Positions 11,674-23,658 of a stretch of 64,000 bases of DNA are shown in pieces. Numbering within the stretch: position 1 is the stretch's first letter; the number at the start of each line of letters is the position of its first letter. Source of the DNA: Dreissena polymorpha (Eukaryota; Mollusca; Bivalvia; Myida; Dreissenidae); the NCBI RefSeq assembly GCF_020536995.1, contig NC_068355.1, positions 5,129,764 to 5,193,763 of the forward strand, in the 5' to 3' direction. Both the position numbers and the translations under genes were made by a program. A model generated the notes under the pieces. That model saw only the letters and a program-made list of their open reading frames with translations, was not told where the DNA came from and did not search any database.

Positions 11674-11725
11674 AGCGGGTTTGCGCAACAGCTTGAGGTA
11701 AATAAAGCTGTTGCGCAAACCCGCT
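11674..11725. repeat. Perfect 21-bp-arm hairpin with TTGCGCAA cores
   Basis: Arms at 11674-11694 and 11705-11725 are exact reverse complements around a 10-base loop. Each arm contains TTTGCGCAAC, whose core TTGCGCAA matches the known C/EBP palindromic site. The position just upstream of the putative first exon allows a regulatory role. A precursor-RNA hairpin or a tiny foldback insertion is also possible. Confidence 0.8.
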
Positions 11726-12859
11726 TTGTTTTTTATGTTTTATTTTTCGTTTTGTACATGCTGCTAATCTTTCCTTACATCAATGAAAAGTTAGAAGTAT
11801 TTGTTTGGGAAACATATTATCATATTTTGATCTAAAAACATTACAGATAATTACCGGTATAAGGAATGCTAATGAAAATCTTCGGAATAAGTGGGGATGG
11901 CTTACCAGGCCGATTTTGTGTTATTGTGATGAGATCACGAAAAACATTACCTATATGCTCTTCGTCAATAGTTCGATCTATTGTAAATAAGATTTGTAAG
12001 TATTTAATAACCGCATCATGCCCACGATTGACCTTTTACCTGTAATTTGACCGTTTAATGTGTCTACGTGCTGCAGGACTTTTGGGACATACATTGTCTA
12101 CCTGGCGCGATTTTATGGTAAATTAATTGTTAAATTGCGTGATGAATGATCAAGTCATATGAGCTATCAAGACAAATTGCAATATACAATCATTTGATAT
12201 TTGAAAAGCTACATTTTGGAACTGAATTTTGACATTCTAATGTGACTTTCACCTTTGATGTAGTAAACCGTTAGACATGACATACCTTCCCGACATAGTT
12301 TACAATGGTGGTAAATAATTAAAATATACATGCTGAATGACGAAGTTAATATGCTAAATCCGTTTTTTTTACCGGATTCAACCTTTCAACTTTAAGTGTG
12401 AACTGGACCCTTTGGATAGGAAGACATATGTAACATGTTATTCAGGAGTCCAGTTGTGGTATATCACTTTTTAATTGCAATATGAATGATGAAGTTACAG
12501 TGCAGAAAAAATGTTGTATAGCCAGTTTAATTTCCTTTGAACTCTTAAGTTTGACCTAGACCTTAAAGAAAGGCAGACGAGTTTTACATGATATTCCTTC
12601 TGCTCATTGTGGTATTTTGGGGTAAGTGCCGGATGAATTTGATGATGATTGATAAATGAACAGTCCAGGAGAGGTGTTGAAGGAACAAAGTTGACCTTTA
12701 AGGTAGATAAGATGGCTTATCTCGTAACACAACACTTCCTTTTTAATGTTATATATGGTCTATGATTCTTTTAAATGCTACATTGTGTGATACATTGCTT
12801 GTTCGGTATGTATCTCTTGCCATAAATCATACAATTTAATTTGCTTAATGACTTACCTC
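11726..12859. other. Non-coding stretch
   Basis: AT-rich sequence. Recurrent phrases such as GACCTAGACCTT suggest a worn repeat, but I cannot delimit it. Confidence 0.4.
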
Positions 12860-13530
12860 AAACGACCACCATAAGGTGATTGCGTTTGTACCAGCAACGT
12901 TCCTATTTAATTGCAAGAGAAATTGGGTATCAAATGTAAAAATTCTCCTAAATGAATACGGATGCGCTTACGTGTTTGAAAATTACCACTATGTGAACAA
13001 GAACGCATTTATCACTGAATTTAAATGCAGAGTCATAGATTGCTTTCAACAATACTGGTTTAATACACTCGAAAGTCAAGTTTTAATAATGTACAAAGAA
13101 TTTAAATTATCGTTTCAATAGGATTTTTTTACAGAAAATTTAGATGTCTTACCTAAAAGCCTCAGATTGTACTTCTGTATATTACGAATGCCATGTAATC
13201 CATTCAGAATTTAAACGGGTAAGTTCAGTAATGATCGCATAGCATGGGAAGAAATGTATCGCGTGACATATGAGATGAATACCATTTTATGTTAATCTTC
13301 CCTTGTTCTAACGATGTCAGAAAAAAATTAAATCATATTATTTCAATCGACCATCATTATATAAATTTCTGAGCCTTTTGAGAACATGTTCTAAAAAAGA
13401 CGTTCGTAATTTATCTGTTTTGTGAAAGAAACTCTTTTAATCAGAAATTCCTTATTGAATGTTGTACATAGTACGAATAAGAGAGCTGACTTTGTATGTT
13501 CCGCGGGTTCGCTTTCTTGATTGTTTAGTG
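12860..13530 (+). mobile_element. LINE 3' fragment (GTCT-tailed family)
   Basis: The frame at 12876-13121 (core NWVSNVKILLNEYGCAYVFE, then EFKCRVIDCFQQYWF) matches the C-terminal part of the LINE at 60751-61044, which reads NWVANVKQLLNDYGFSYVFE. Downstream, broken frames continue with LPKSLRL, a stop where the related copies read RIQTGR, and a degenerate zinc-knuckle region. It is a 5'-truncated, decayed insertion that abuts E3. Confidence 0.7.
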
Positions 13531-13583
13531 ATTTGTTTTCATGTATATAATCCAAACAATTGCTATTCGCTACTTACTATTAT

Positions 13584-15192
13584 TATGCCCCTCTGCGAAG
13601 AAGAAGGAGTATAATGTTCTGCTGACTGTCTGTCCGTAGACCAGTCTGAATGTCCGTAGACCAGTTTGTTTCCGATCAATAACTCGTCAACGAATTGACC
13701 GATCGGCTTAATACTTCACATGTGCATTGGCCTTGGGCAGTAGATGACTCCTATTGAAGGTCACTATCACACTTTTAGCTGGCTGTATGTCCGTAGACCA
13801 GTTCGTTTCCGATCAATAACTCGTCAACGAATTTACCGATTGGCTTTATACTTCACATGTGTATTGGCCTTGGGCAGTAGATGAGCCCTATTGAAATTGG
13901 GGTCACTTAATCAAAAGTCAAGGTCACTATCACACTAAGTGTGAAAATCGTTTCCGATCAAGAACTCGTCAACCAATTGACCGATTGGCATGATACTTCA
14001 CATGTGCGTTGGCCTTGGACAGTAGATGACTCCTATTGAAATTGGGGTCACTCCGTCATAGGTCAACGTCACTATCACACTAAGTGTGAAAATCGTTTTC
14101 GATCAAGACATCGTCATTGAATTGACCGATTGGCTTGATACTTCACATGTGCATTTGCCTTGGACAGTAGATGACTCCTATTGAAAGTGATTTCACTAGG
14201 TCAAAGATCAAGGTCACAATCACACTTAGTGGTTTCCGATCAATAACTCGTTAACAAATCAACAGATTAGCTTGATAATTTACATGTGCATTGGCAAGGG
14301 ACAGTAGATGAGCCCCATTGAAATTGGGGTCACGAGGTCAAAGGTCAAGGTCACTATCACATTAAGTGTGAAAATCGTCTCCGATCAATTACTTGTCAAC
14401 CAATTGACCGATTGACTTGATACTTCACATGTGTATTGGCCATTACCCCTAAAAAAATAGGGGTCATTAGGTCAAAGGTCAAAGTCACTGTAACACATTA
14501 AGACGACAATCGTTTCCGATCAATATCTCGTCAACTGATTCACCGATAGGCTTGATACTTCCCATGTGCATCGGCCTTGGACAGTAGATGGCCCCTTTTT
14601 AAAATTGGGTTACTAGGTCAAAGGTCAATGTCACTGTTACACACTAAGTGTGAAATTGTTTCCGATCAATAACTCTTCAACGAATTGACCGATTGGATTG
14701 ATACTTCACATGTGAATTGGCCTTGGACAGTAGATTACCCCTATTGAAATTGGGGTCACTAGGTCAAAGTACAATGTCACTATTACATATTAAGTGTGAA
14801 ATTTTTACCAATCAATAACTCGTCAACTGATTCACCGATTGGCTTGATACTTCTCATATGCATTGGCCTTGGACAGTAGATGACCCCTTTTTTACATTTG
14901 GGTCACTAGGTAAAAGGTCATTGTCACTAGCACAAAAAGTGGGAAAAGTGTTTCTGATCAACTCGTCAACGAATCGACCGATTTGCCACTAGGTCAAAGG
15001 TCAAGGTCACTGTCTCAATAAGTGTGAAAATTGTTTCCGATCAATAACTCATCAACGAATTGGCTGATTGGCTTGATACTTCACATGCGCATTGGCCTTG
15101 GACAGTAGATGACCAATTGAAATTGGGGTCACTAGTTCAAAGCCCTGTTTTTGGGGGGGGGGCATTTGTCTCCGACAGCGGAGCACTTGTAA
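13584..15192 (+). mobile_element. Tandem-core non-autonomous element E3
   Basis: It starts TATGCCCCTCTGCGAAGAAG with a weak C/G hairpin and a TGTCTGTCCGTAGACCAG tract. It then repeats about ten times a unit containing GTTTCCGATCAATAACTCGT, CACATGTGCATTGGCCTTGG and GTCACTAGGTCAAAGGTCAA. The first periods measured are 137, 145 and 145 bp. The end is a CTCCG/CGGAG hairpin followed by CACTTGTAA. No protein frame belongs to it. Confidence 0.75.
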
Positions 15193-15639
15193 GTTTTAGA
15201 ATGATGAACCATGTGGTAATTCTTATATGTTACATTGCCAACATTTGTTTTATACAAACAAGTTTTCTTTTGACATACATATGTAAAACAAACGTGCCTG
15301 ATTGTATAATTTGCTGTCATATGGAATCTATGTAATCTATGCAAAATATGTATGTTATTTCTTACTATTATTGTAAGCATAATAATCAAATTGTATGCGT
15401 AAAATAATAAATTGTCCACATTATTATATTTCCATAAATATAACAACACGATAGCCGGTTTAAAATTGAATAACAATAAATGCTCTGTAATGAAATAAGG
15501 TGAGCTTATAAACAGAGATGTAAAGTCGTGTCCACATAAAATGTTTGACTGGAACTGTGAAAGCGTGAACACACTTGGAATAATAATATAAAACAATATT
15601 AATTTAACGGCTGAACACAATATATGTTAAACAATTCAA
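15193..15639. other. AT-rich spacer
   Basis: A 162-codon minus-strand frame crosses from E3 into this spacer. It is AT-driven and has no domain, so I do not call it a gene. Confidence 0.5.
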
Positions 15640-16880
15640 GAATTTGAATTTTGCATAATTGGAGAAAATGGAATCTGTCACTGATAGGAAAAATCACAGT
15701 TATCAAAACATTTGCATTACCAAAACTAATATATCCATTTACAATTTTAGAAAGAGCAGACAAAAGTAAAATGAAACTTTAAAAACAAATATTTTCAAAT
15801 TTTTATGGAATGAAAAACCCGACAGGATAAAACGTGATCACATTATACAGGAATATGAAAATAGCGGTTTAAAAATGATTGATATAGAGAGCCTTGTTGA
15901 TGGTCTCAAAGCTTATTGGATTAAAGGATTTATGCAGCAAGCTGAATCAAAAGTAACCAAATTATACTGTATTTTTCTCAAAAACTATAAAGTAATTATT
16001 TTATTAAAAAAATCGCCTTAAACCTGACGATATTAACACACTTAATTTTCGATCAGTGTTTTTAAAGGACGTATTTAAGGTCTTGAATTAGGTAAGCGCA
16101 CAAAAAACATCACACAAATCGGAAAAGAAATAATTTGGAATAACTCATTTATAATTTTTTTTAACACGGTTTATTCTTCTACAAATAATGGCATATTAAA
16201 GGAGTCAATCATGTAGAACAAATTAGACTATTGAACAAGGAAACGTTTATAAATTTTGAGCAATTAAAAAACTTGTACGAGTTAAATACCAGAGATTGCC
16301 TGAAATACTTTAGTCTTATTAAAAGTGTGCCACTAGAATGGAAAGAAAAGCTGAAATCTGAAAACATAAGTTATCAACCAATAGAATATTAACTCTGATC
16401 AAATTTCAAAGTCAACTAAAATCTACAAATTACTTACATTAGTATACCAAAAACTCTTACTAACAAAGCAAATCGATACAATTAAGGCAATTGCAAATGG
16501 TGAACTATTTTTAAAGGAAGAAATAGAAACGAATACATTGTTTATTCAACCTTTTAGACTGACACATGATACCAAGCTAATAGCGTTGCAGTATAAATAT
16601 ATTATGCCAATAATTCCAAACAATAGTTACCTATTGTGATGTGGTTTCACACAGTCCATTATTTGTGATTTTTGTAATATGTCAGTGGATTCGAATGTGC
16701 ATATGTTTTGGGAATGTCCTGTTATTCAACATTTTTGGAACGGTGTTTAAAGTGTATATCGAACAAACAGCGAGTTTGCCGTTTATTTCAAATTTGACTA
16801 TAGACATATAAGCTTCTGTAACGTTCAAGCAGGCAACTCAAACATGTCACAGATTGTTAATTGATCATATTGTTGGCAAA
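15640..16880 (+). mobile_element. L1-like LINE 3' fragment
   Basis: Interrupted frames spell the region after the reverse-transcriptase palm: LSLIGKITVIKTFALPKLIY, then EKPDRIKRDHIIQEYENSGL with MIDIESLVDGLKAYWIKGF. The C-terminal zinc-finger-like end (CDFCNMSVDSNVHMFWECPV) follows at about 16660-16740. Several stops and shifts show it is dead. The order of motifs fits the L1/Tx1 group; the clade is not certain. Confidence 0.65.
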
Positions 16881-18186
16881 ATTTTATATTTTTTTAAATA
16901 AGTTCCGAACAGTTTACCCAATATTAATCATTTTAAGGTAGAGGGAGTGTAATGTATATGTATTAAGATCTATCTCATCTTGGTATTTTCTGATTGTGTT
17001 GCCAATAAGAGTATCTTGTGCAATATAAAAAAAATCTGACCACATTAAGAAATAATTTACATTTTAGTAAACCTACCCCCTTCTCAGATTTCTACAAAAT
17101 GAAGTTATGGGGTATTAAAACAAAAATAAGGGCAAAATCATAAAAAGTCCATTTATTTTATCAGGAAAACCTTTTCTGTATACCACAATGATATATCTAC
17201 AAAATAAATTAAAACAAAATCAACATATTGTTGTTATGTTTTATATACATCAAATAATTTTATAATGTGAAGTATCTTTTTCGATAAATTTTACCTAATA
17301 CATGGAAATGAGCAACTTTTAAATCTGAAAAAAGACAACAAATTATCATTGCCCACTAATATACTTGACTTAAAAAGTAAACATCAGTAAACATTAGTTA
17401 TCAAAAATATATTGTGTATGGCAATGTTGACCACAGCTAACTAAAAATAATAGAGATATGCAATGGTGACCCCCACCTGTTTTCATAAAAGAATGTGAAC
17501 AAAAAAATTATATGGAATATTTTGTAATCACTTTTTTCAATGAAAGTGTGTTGGGGCACTAAAATTTCGCTCACAATATTAATATTGCATCTATGCTTAA
17601 AAAATTGTATAAATTATATGGTATGTTTCCAGGTGCATTTTCAAAAGAAAGGGCGGTTACTTTGGCAATGTAAGGATAAATTAAAAAGCACAAACGTGTC
17701 CATTTTATATGTATACTTTCTATATGGTCAAAATAAAAGACCTTAAGCCATTCAATAGGCCTACTTACTTTAAGGATATTGTTTACAACAAAGTACACTA
17801 TAAAGAGCTGTAGAATATTCTTATTCTAAAGTAAACAAGGACCATAACTCCAATTATCACTAGGTTTTTTAAAACAATTGTTTTAAATGTATTAGAATAC
17901 AGGTTTTGTAATGCTTTTCATATATCTCACAACAAATCAGCACTCTACAAGAAACTTGATGGCTCCAAGGGCTGCAACTCTGTAGAAATTTTAAGAAAAA
18001 ATAAATAAATTTGTATGCATTGAACAACTATGTGCTTGATGGCACGTATGATTACAAATCACACATAATTAAACAGCTGTGTTACTTTCATACACTTTTA
18101 AGTGATAAAGAAAGCTGCAAGCTTTGGCAGAAGTTTGTCGAGTACTTCCTTCATACTAGTAACTCGCGGTTGACCGTTAGAGTTTA
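16881..18186. other. AT-rich stretch, nothing recognised
   Basis: Long AT-rich sequence with only short frames on both strands. No gene, tRNA or tandem array was seen. Confidence 0.5.
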
Positions 18187-18985
18187 TCATAGTGAAGATA
18201 TCTCGTGGGCCATCTTCTCCTGAACTGTACCTTTTGAAGACTCTTTGGCAACAGTTTCAATGAATTCCCAAGCCTGGTTTTCCATCAGTTTGAGATTCTC
18301 TGGATGGACCTCTTTCATGTCCAGGGCTGACAGGAAATTGTTGACCTTTACAACACCATCCAATCCATCAATCATTGCTGTAAATGTAAGAAAATACACT
18401 GATAAGTACCTTTCACCAAAATTTAACAACCCATCAACAAAACAGCTCAGACAAAACGGTCCGGAATTCTGGACTGTACAGCCTATATCTTTTATTGAAA
18501 CAGTCAGTCGAAAGACAGAATAGCAACGGTACAATAGCAATCTTTGAAATATATTGTTTAAAACCACTTGGCAGTTGCCAAAATAGTTATTTGTAATGTT
18601 CAAAGCGAAAAGTCATTTTCTCAACTTGCACAGCTACATTTACTTGCAAAATTACACTCGTACTCCAAACAGATGTTATCAAAAGCAATTACCATTAAGC
18701 AAAATGCATATAAACTTCTTACCTATTCCAAACATTATATTGACTTCATAACAGGGCATCCCTCTGAATTTGATATGGTGTGTTGTTCCATATGGTACTC
18801 TGTTTACAGCACCACATTCAACATTTAAACACACAACATACAAGTAGACCCCAAACCGTTTCTGTAGTTCATCCACAACATTGTCAAATGTAAGTGGCAC
18901 GGGTCCTAGTTTACATGACTGACAGGACTGGAGGCTCAACAATAAAATATCCAATTCCACAATCCGATGCCATGCCAGTTGTCGT
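18187..18985 (-). pseudogene. Mutator-like transposase relic, copy B
   Basis: This is the same two-exon domain as copy A, on the other strand. Exon 1 (about 18985-18723) carries WHRIVELDILLLSLQSCQSC, a Cys-rich core, FRGMPCYEVNIMFG and a GTAAGA donor after 18723. Exon 2 starts after a TTACAG acceptor at 18377 and continues in frame with VVKVNNFLSALDMKEV and LKLMENQAWEFIETVAKESS, stopping at 18187. The intron position and phase match copy A. Immediately upstream of exon 1 the sequence passes into the 5' LTR at 18995, so the LTR element has cut this copy off from its N-terminal part. Confidence 0.7.
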
Positions 18986-18994
18986 TTTGTTTTT

Positions 18995-19200
18995 TGTTGT
19001 GGCTGACCTAGAGAGTTGTGGCTGACCTGTCGGAAGCGAGTTTGCGCATGCGCAGTGAGGAGACGCCTAGAGCGAGACGAGGAGCTAACGAACACTCATT
19101 GAAATTAGTTGTTGTAATTGTTAATAAATTGTGATATATATTACGAGCAAGTATTAAGTTATACGATATAGTTATACGACAGAGTAGATAGGATACAACA
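18995..19200 (+). repeat. 5' LTR
   Basis: It runs from TGTTGTGGCTGACC to GATACAACA, with short TGTTGT/ACAACA inverted ends. It differs from the 3' LTR at about nine positions. I could not confirm a target-site duplication because the flanks are T-rich. Confidence 0.85.
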
Positions 19201-19889
19201 TTGGCGACGAGGTAAATTCTGGAAAATCAGCGGGATTCCGGGTAAATAACATTTTGCTTTTGCCAGTTTGGCAACCACGTGCTATTGAAACCTCGAATTT
19301 CAAAACTTAGCTCGTCTAGGGTGCGTTTGTCGGTTCAGACCGATCAGCAAATAATAGTTTAAAACAAATTTGAGCAAGTTTGGCAGAATTAATTTGTTTT
19401 AGAAGGGTTTTTCTTGGAAGTAACAATTATTACGGTGACGTCACGAGTTTATATGCACACGTTTCTATTCAGGTGCGCTAGGACATAAGCCGTTTGCGAT
19501 GGTGCACAGGGGTACGGCGCAGTTTGCACACAAGGACTTCTAGCCATCGTTGTTTGCGGGGGCGCACGGAGGTGTTGCAATTTGCAACCAGGGACTTAAC
19601 TGCAGTGTTAAGACGGAGGGGGGGGGGATCTTGGATCTTGTCTGTCCGCATACTTCTAACCAGTTTGGTTGGTACGTATAGTATGATGGGCTATTGTTGC
19701 CATTAATTAAGTGAACATTTGTTAACAAAATAATTCGTAAGAATTAGGTTTTAAAACATTGTTTAGACTATTTAGGTAATTTCTGGTTTAAAAATAAGAG
19801 TACAATAAATACATAAGTCAATTCCGTATAGTTTAAAGGACAATTACAAAACCTGTACTTGTTTCATTAATTTCCTAAATTAAATAAAA

Positions 19890-20369
19890 ATGGTTGTCCA
19901 TATTTTGATTGCAACGGAGGCAGAGTTGCGTGAATTGCTGCGTATGGGACCAAAAACTGCGGGGATAATTGTTCGGTTAAGAGAAAAGCATAAGACCATG
20001 ACACCTGATTTATTGTCTTTAACATTGGGAAGAACAATCCCTGGGTATAAGCTGGACCTCTTGGATTTTCCAGAGGCAGTAAAGGATTTTAAGTCAGTTG
20101 TTTCAGATGACCTTTCCGGGCAACCCTCTGCAGAGCAGTTTATTCTATCATTACCATCAGGGGCATCAGGTGTACAGGTTCAGTTCCCAGATACAGCCAC
20201 ACCAGCTGAGGTAAAGCTTGATGTTGCAGCAAGGCCTAAAAGCAACATAGCTGTCTCAAAATTAGTACAAGGCCAGCAGCCCATTGAACAAGATCAGAAT
20301 CTGCAGTCAAGACAAGGTGAAAGACCCAGTGAGCCCTACGTTTACAGCCCGGGGGTGGACATCCGGTGA
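19890..20369 (+). other. LTR-element frame with helix-hairpin-helix-like N-terminus
   Basis: This is the first part of the fossil LTR element. Its 159-residue frame begins with a segment (about residues 9-45) that resembles a ComEA-type helix-hairpin-helix: acidic/Leu helix, MGPKTAG turn, second helix with IVRLREKH. The rest has low complexity. It precedes the Ser/Arg-rich and Gag-like parts. Confidence 0.55.
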
Positions 20370-23300
20370 AGCATCAAAGCGGTTCACTGTTCAGAAGACA
20401 AGAGAACAGTGACTCAAACGATGAATCACCGGTGCAAGTGGAAAAGCGGCGAAAGGGGAATCATTCCAAGACTTCTGGTCATTCGAGGCGTCGTCTGTCA
20501 AACAAGAGGGTTTCTCAAGACGACTATGATGGTGACACAGGAAAAGACAGTGATGACAGTGGTGACAGACGGTCAGTACACAAATGTCTGGGAACGCAGA
20601 CCAGAGGTGATGATTCCATGACATCTGGCCATTTAAGGCGTCGTCGGTCACATGATAGGGTATCAGAGGAAGACGACGACAGTGGTTCGGGAAATGAACG
20701 CCATAACAGACGGTCAGTTCGCAAACATTCCCGCTACAGTCATGCTCCATCTGGTGGGAGGTCATCACAAAAGCCAAAGCACAGGAATCACTCCAGCGAC
20801 TCCAGTTCAAGATCAGGGTCAAGACATGGTGATTCAAGGAGGCGGCATCGTCTCGGACCCGGTCGTCACAGGTCAAGGTCATCACAATCAAGGTTCTAGT
20901 ACCGTTCCACTTCAGAATCTGATAGTTTATCAGAGAATGAATATCGCTCAAGAGTCCACGGTGATCCAAGGAGGCAGCCAAAGAACATACGACATGATGG
21001 ACGAACCAGTTGGCTGTCATTTAAACAACAGTTGAACAGCTATCGGAAAGTCTACAAATGGGTTGATCATGAATGCCGTGATTACCTGAACTGGTGCCTA
21101 GAGGGGAAGGCTCTCGATTACTTCACCATCGAGACGCATATGAGAGAAAGTTTTCTTTCCGTGTCATTATGCGAAAGATGGAAAGGCGCTTTGGTTCAAA
21201 GGAACTACCCGAGACCAGTAGAGCAAAGTTTCAGCAGGCTACACAGCAACCGGGGGAAACGTTAGAAGATTGGGCGGATAGAGTGTCAACTCTGGCAACA
21301 CCTGCTTTTAGGGACCTTCCAGATCAGTTTGGTCAAAGGGAGGCAGTTTCAAAGTTCTGTCAATTTTGTATTGACAGGGAAGCAGGAAAGCACGTCTGTT
21401 TTGAACGACCACGAACCATTCAACAAGCTGTTGATTTGGTACGACACCATCAGTATGTTACTCAAGTGGTGGATGGCAAGAAGGCTAAAAATATGATCAA
21501 GAAATAGCGGTCAACGCGGTTCAGTGCCCGGGAGAATTGAGAATAGAGAAACTGGAAAAAGCGATCGAGCAGCTGACTTGTAAGTTTGAAGCTAGTTTAG
21601 CATCAAACAGTCCAAGAAATAACAAGGATGTTAAGTTCCCACAGAAGACTTTCAGGTGTTTTAATTGTAATGGCAGGGGCCATATGAAAAAGGATTGTAA
21701 GGAGTACCAGGAATCCCTTAAATCAACGTCTAAATGTCAAGTGGCTGAAAAGAGTCCACAAAAGACTTTAAACTCCAAAGGGCCGGTGGCGTAGGCCAGG
21801 CACCGCAGCCCGATGTAGCGAGAGGCCTTTGTTAGAGCCGGTTGAAGTGCAGCAGGATACTTCATCTGGATTGGCGACTTAAATAGAAACGGACTAACCC
21901 GTGTCAGCAAGTGGAGTGGAGACCATAGCAATCAAGGTTGTGACGGCAGGGTATTCGTATGTGAATATGTTGGTAGGAGACCGTCAGGTTAGGGCTCGAG
22001 TAGACTCTTGAGCGGATATATCCATACTGTCTTCAGCAGTTTATGACCAGTTAGAGCGGAAATCAGGCAAGGCCAAGGAGATCAACATGCAGCTTGCTGA
22101 TAAGCATTCTGTTCTCAAAGAATTTTTGACACAGCCTATCCATGTACAATTGGGAAAACTGTCTTCCAGGGAAGGGATATGTGTAGCGCCAATCAGCGAT
22201 GAGATGTTGCTGGGACATGACCTGCTGCGTCACTTCAATGCATTGATTGATTTGCACTCAGACTGCTTATTGGTCAATGGTGAAAGCATACCTTTGAATA
22301 CAACATTCAGAGACAAACCAGTGGTAGAAAAAGTAATCATGTCCAAACGAAAAGTGGTACCTCCAAATTCAGTGGTAAGGGTCCCTTGTAATCTGGAGGG
22401 AAAATTGGGTGCATATAACATGGAACCGGTAAATAACTTGCATGTATTGATGTCAGTTATTCGGGCAACTAATGAAGACCCAGTGGTGTGTTTGGAGAAC
22501 CCATCTGACCATTTTAAGACTATCAAGAAAAAGGCGGTAGTGGGGAATGCCTATGAATTTGAAGAGGTTCTTGAGGGCGGCGATCAACAAGAGATCCCTG
22601 CTGAAGGCATCAAGTTACATACCGTAGCTGATGTGGATCACTGCTCAACAACGGAACATAACAGAAATCCGTTGGGGATGTCAGATGCTGGTTATGTTAG
22701 CCAAACCAGAGAACCGGAGACCTTGTCAGGTTGCTATGTTGAGTCGGACATGCAAAAGAGGGAAAAGGAAGTTTTCGTTCCTTGCCATCTGCATGAAGTG
22801 TACAAAGCCTCGATAGGGAAGTTGACTGAAGAACAAGCCGGTGCACTCACCGGCGCCCTTTTCTCAGAAGAAGTCGACGACGACATTGGCTTAATAAAGC
22901 AAGGCAGTTTCCGAACGAGGGGTCACCAAACAACGTATGAGCTAGGATTGCCGAGTGGTCTAAGCGATGTCCCAGAAGTTAAAGCTCATGGTGCTTTCAA
23001 TCGAATGGAATCGGCTAGTCAGCTTGATTCATATCCGTGGGATCCCGGGGGGCGAGCCGTTCACTCAGTCGTGTCGGGTGTTGGCTGGAATTTTTTCCCA
23101 ACACCCACTTTTGTTACAACAGGAGTGAATTCACGCCCCTTACTTCACTAGGCCCCATCAGCGATTTCCGGCGCCAGCGGAAGTTGTGGATGTGGCTGCG
23201 ATGTTGGCGGAACTCCGGCGGGGGTGACAACGCAGCACATCATTGAGGTAACCACGCGGAACGCCATTAACCTGTTTGGTGCGATCCCCATGGGGCAGGT

Positions 23301-23452
23301 TGCCTGTAGATCAACCTTGGTAATGGATGGTCCCCAAATGTATGCCAGTTTGGCAATCCAGGGTGGGCACACCCAGACAAATGACATACTATTGTTTCGG
23401 GCGATGGTACCTGGTTCCGGGGAGCTGTCCTCAACAATAAAGACGGGAGGAG

Positions 23453-23658
23453 TGTTGTGCCTGACCTAGAGAGTTGTGGCTGACCTGTCGGAAGCGAGTT
23501 GGCGCATGCGAAGTGAGGAGACGCTCAGAGCGAGACGAGAAGCTAACGAACACTCATTGAAATAAGTTGTTGTAATTGTTAATAAATTGTGATATATATT
23601 ACGAGCAAGTGTTAAGTTATACGATATAGTTATACGACAAAGTAGATAGGATACAACA
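23453..23658 (+). repeat. 3' LTR
   Basis: The same 206-bp length and termini as the 5' LTR, beginning TGTTGTGCCTGACC and ending GATACAACA. Confidence 0.85.

Larger units (their letters stand above)
18995..23658 (+). mobile_element. LTR retrotransposon, incomplete (probably Ty3/gypsy-like)
   Basis: Two ~206-bp LTRs bound it. A TGG-initial primer-binding-like site lies just inside the 5' LTR (TTGGCGACGAGG). Parts seen in order: a first frame at 19890-20369 with a helix-hairpin-helix-like N-terminus (ELRELLRMGPKTAGIIVRLR); a Ser/Arg-rich stretch at about 20366-20900; Gag-like sequence at about 21030-21500; a CCHC knuckle (CFNCNGRGHMKKDC) at about 21655-21700; and a protease-like region near 21950-22250 followed by a long frame to 23151. 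No reverse transcriptase, RNase H or integrase is recognisable. The element is a broken fossil with several breaks. LTR divergence near 4% suggests moderate age. It sits within Mutator-like copy B. Confidence 0.8.

Noticed and set aside
15132-15620. 162-codon minus-strand frame
   Set aside because: It overlaps the end of E3, is AT-driven and hydrophobic, and has no domain or splice context.
20391-21020. 209-codon minus-strand frame
   Set aside because: It is the antisense shadow of the Ser/Arg-rich region of the LTR element.
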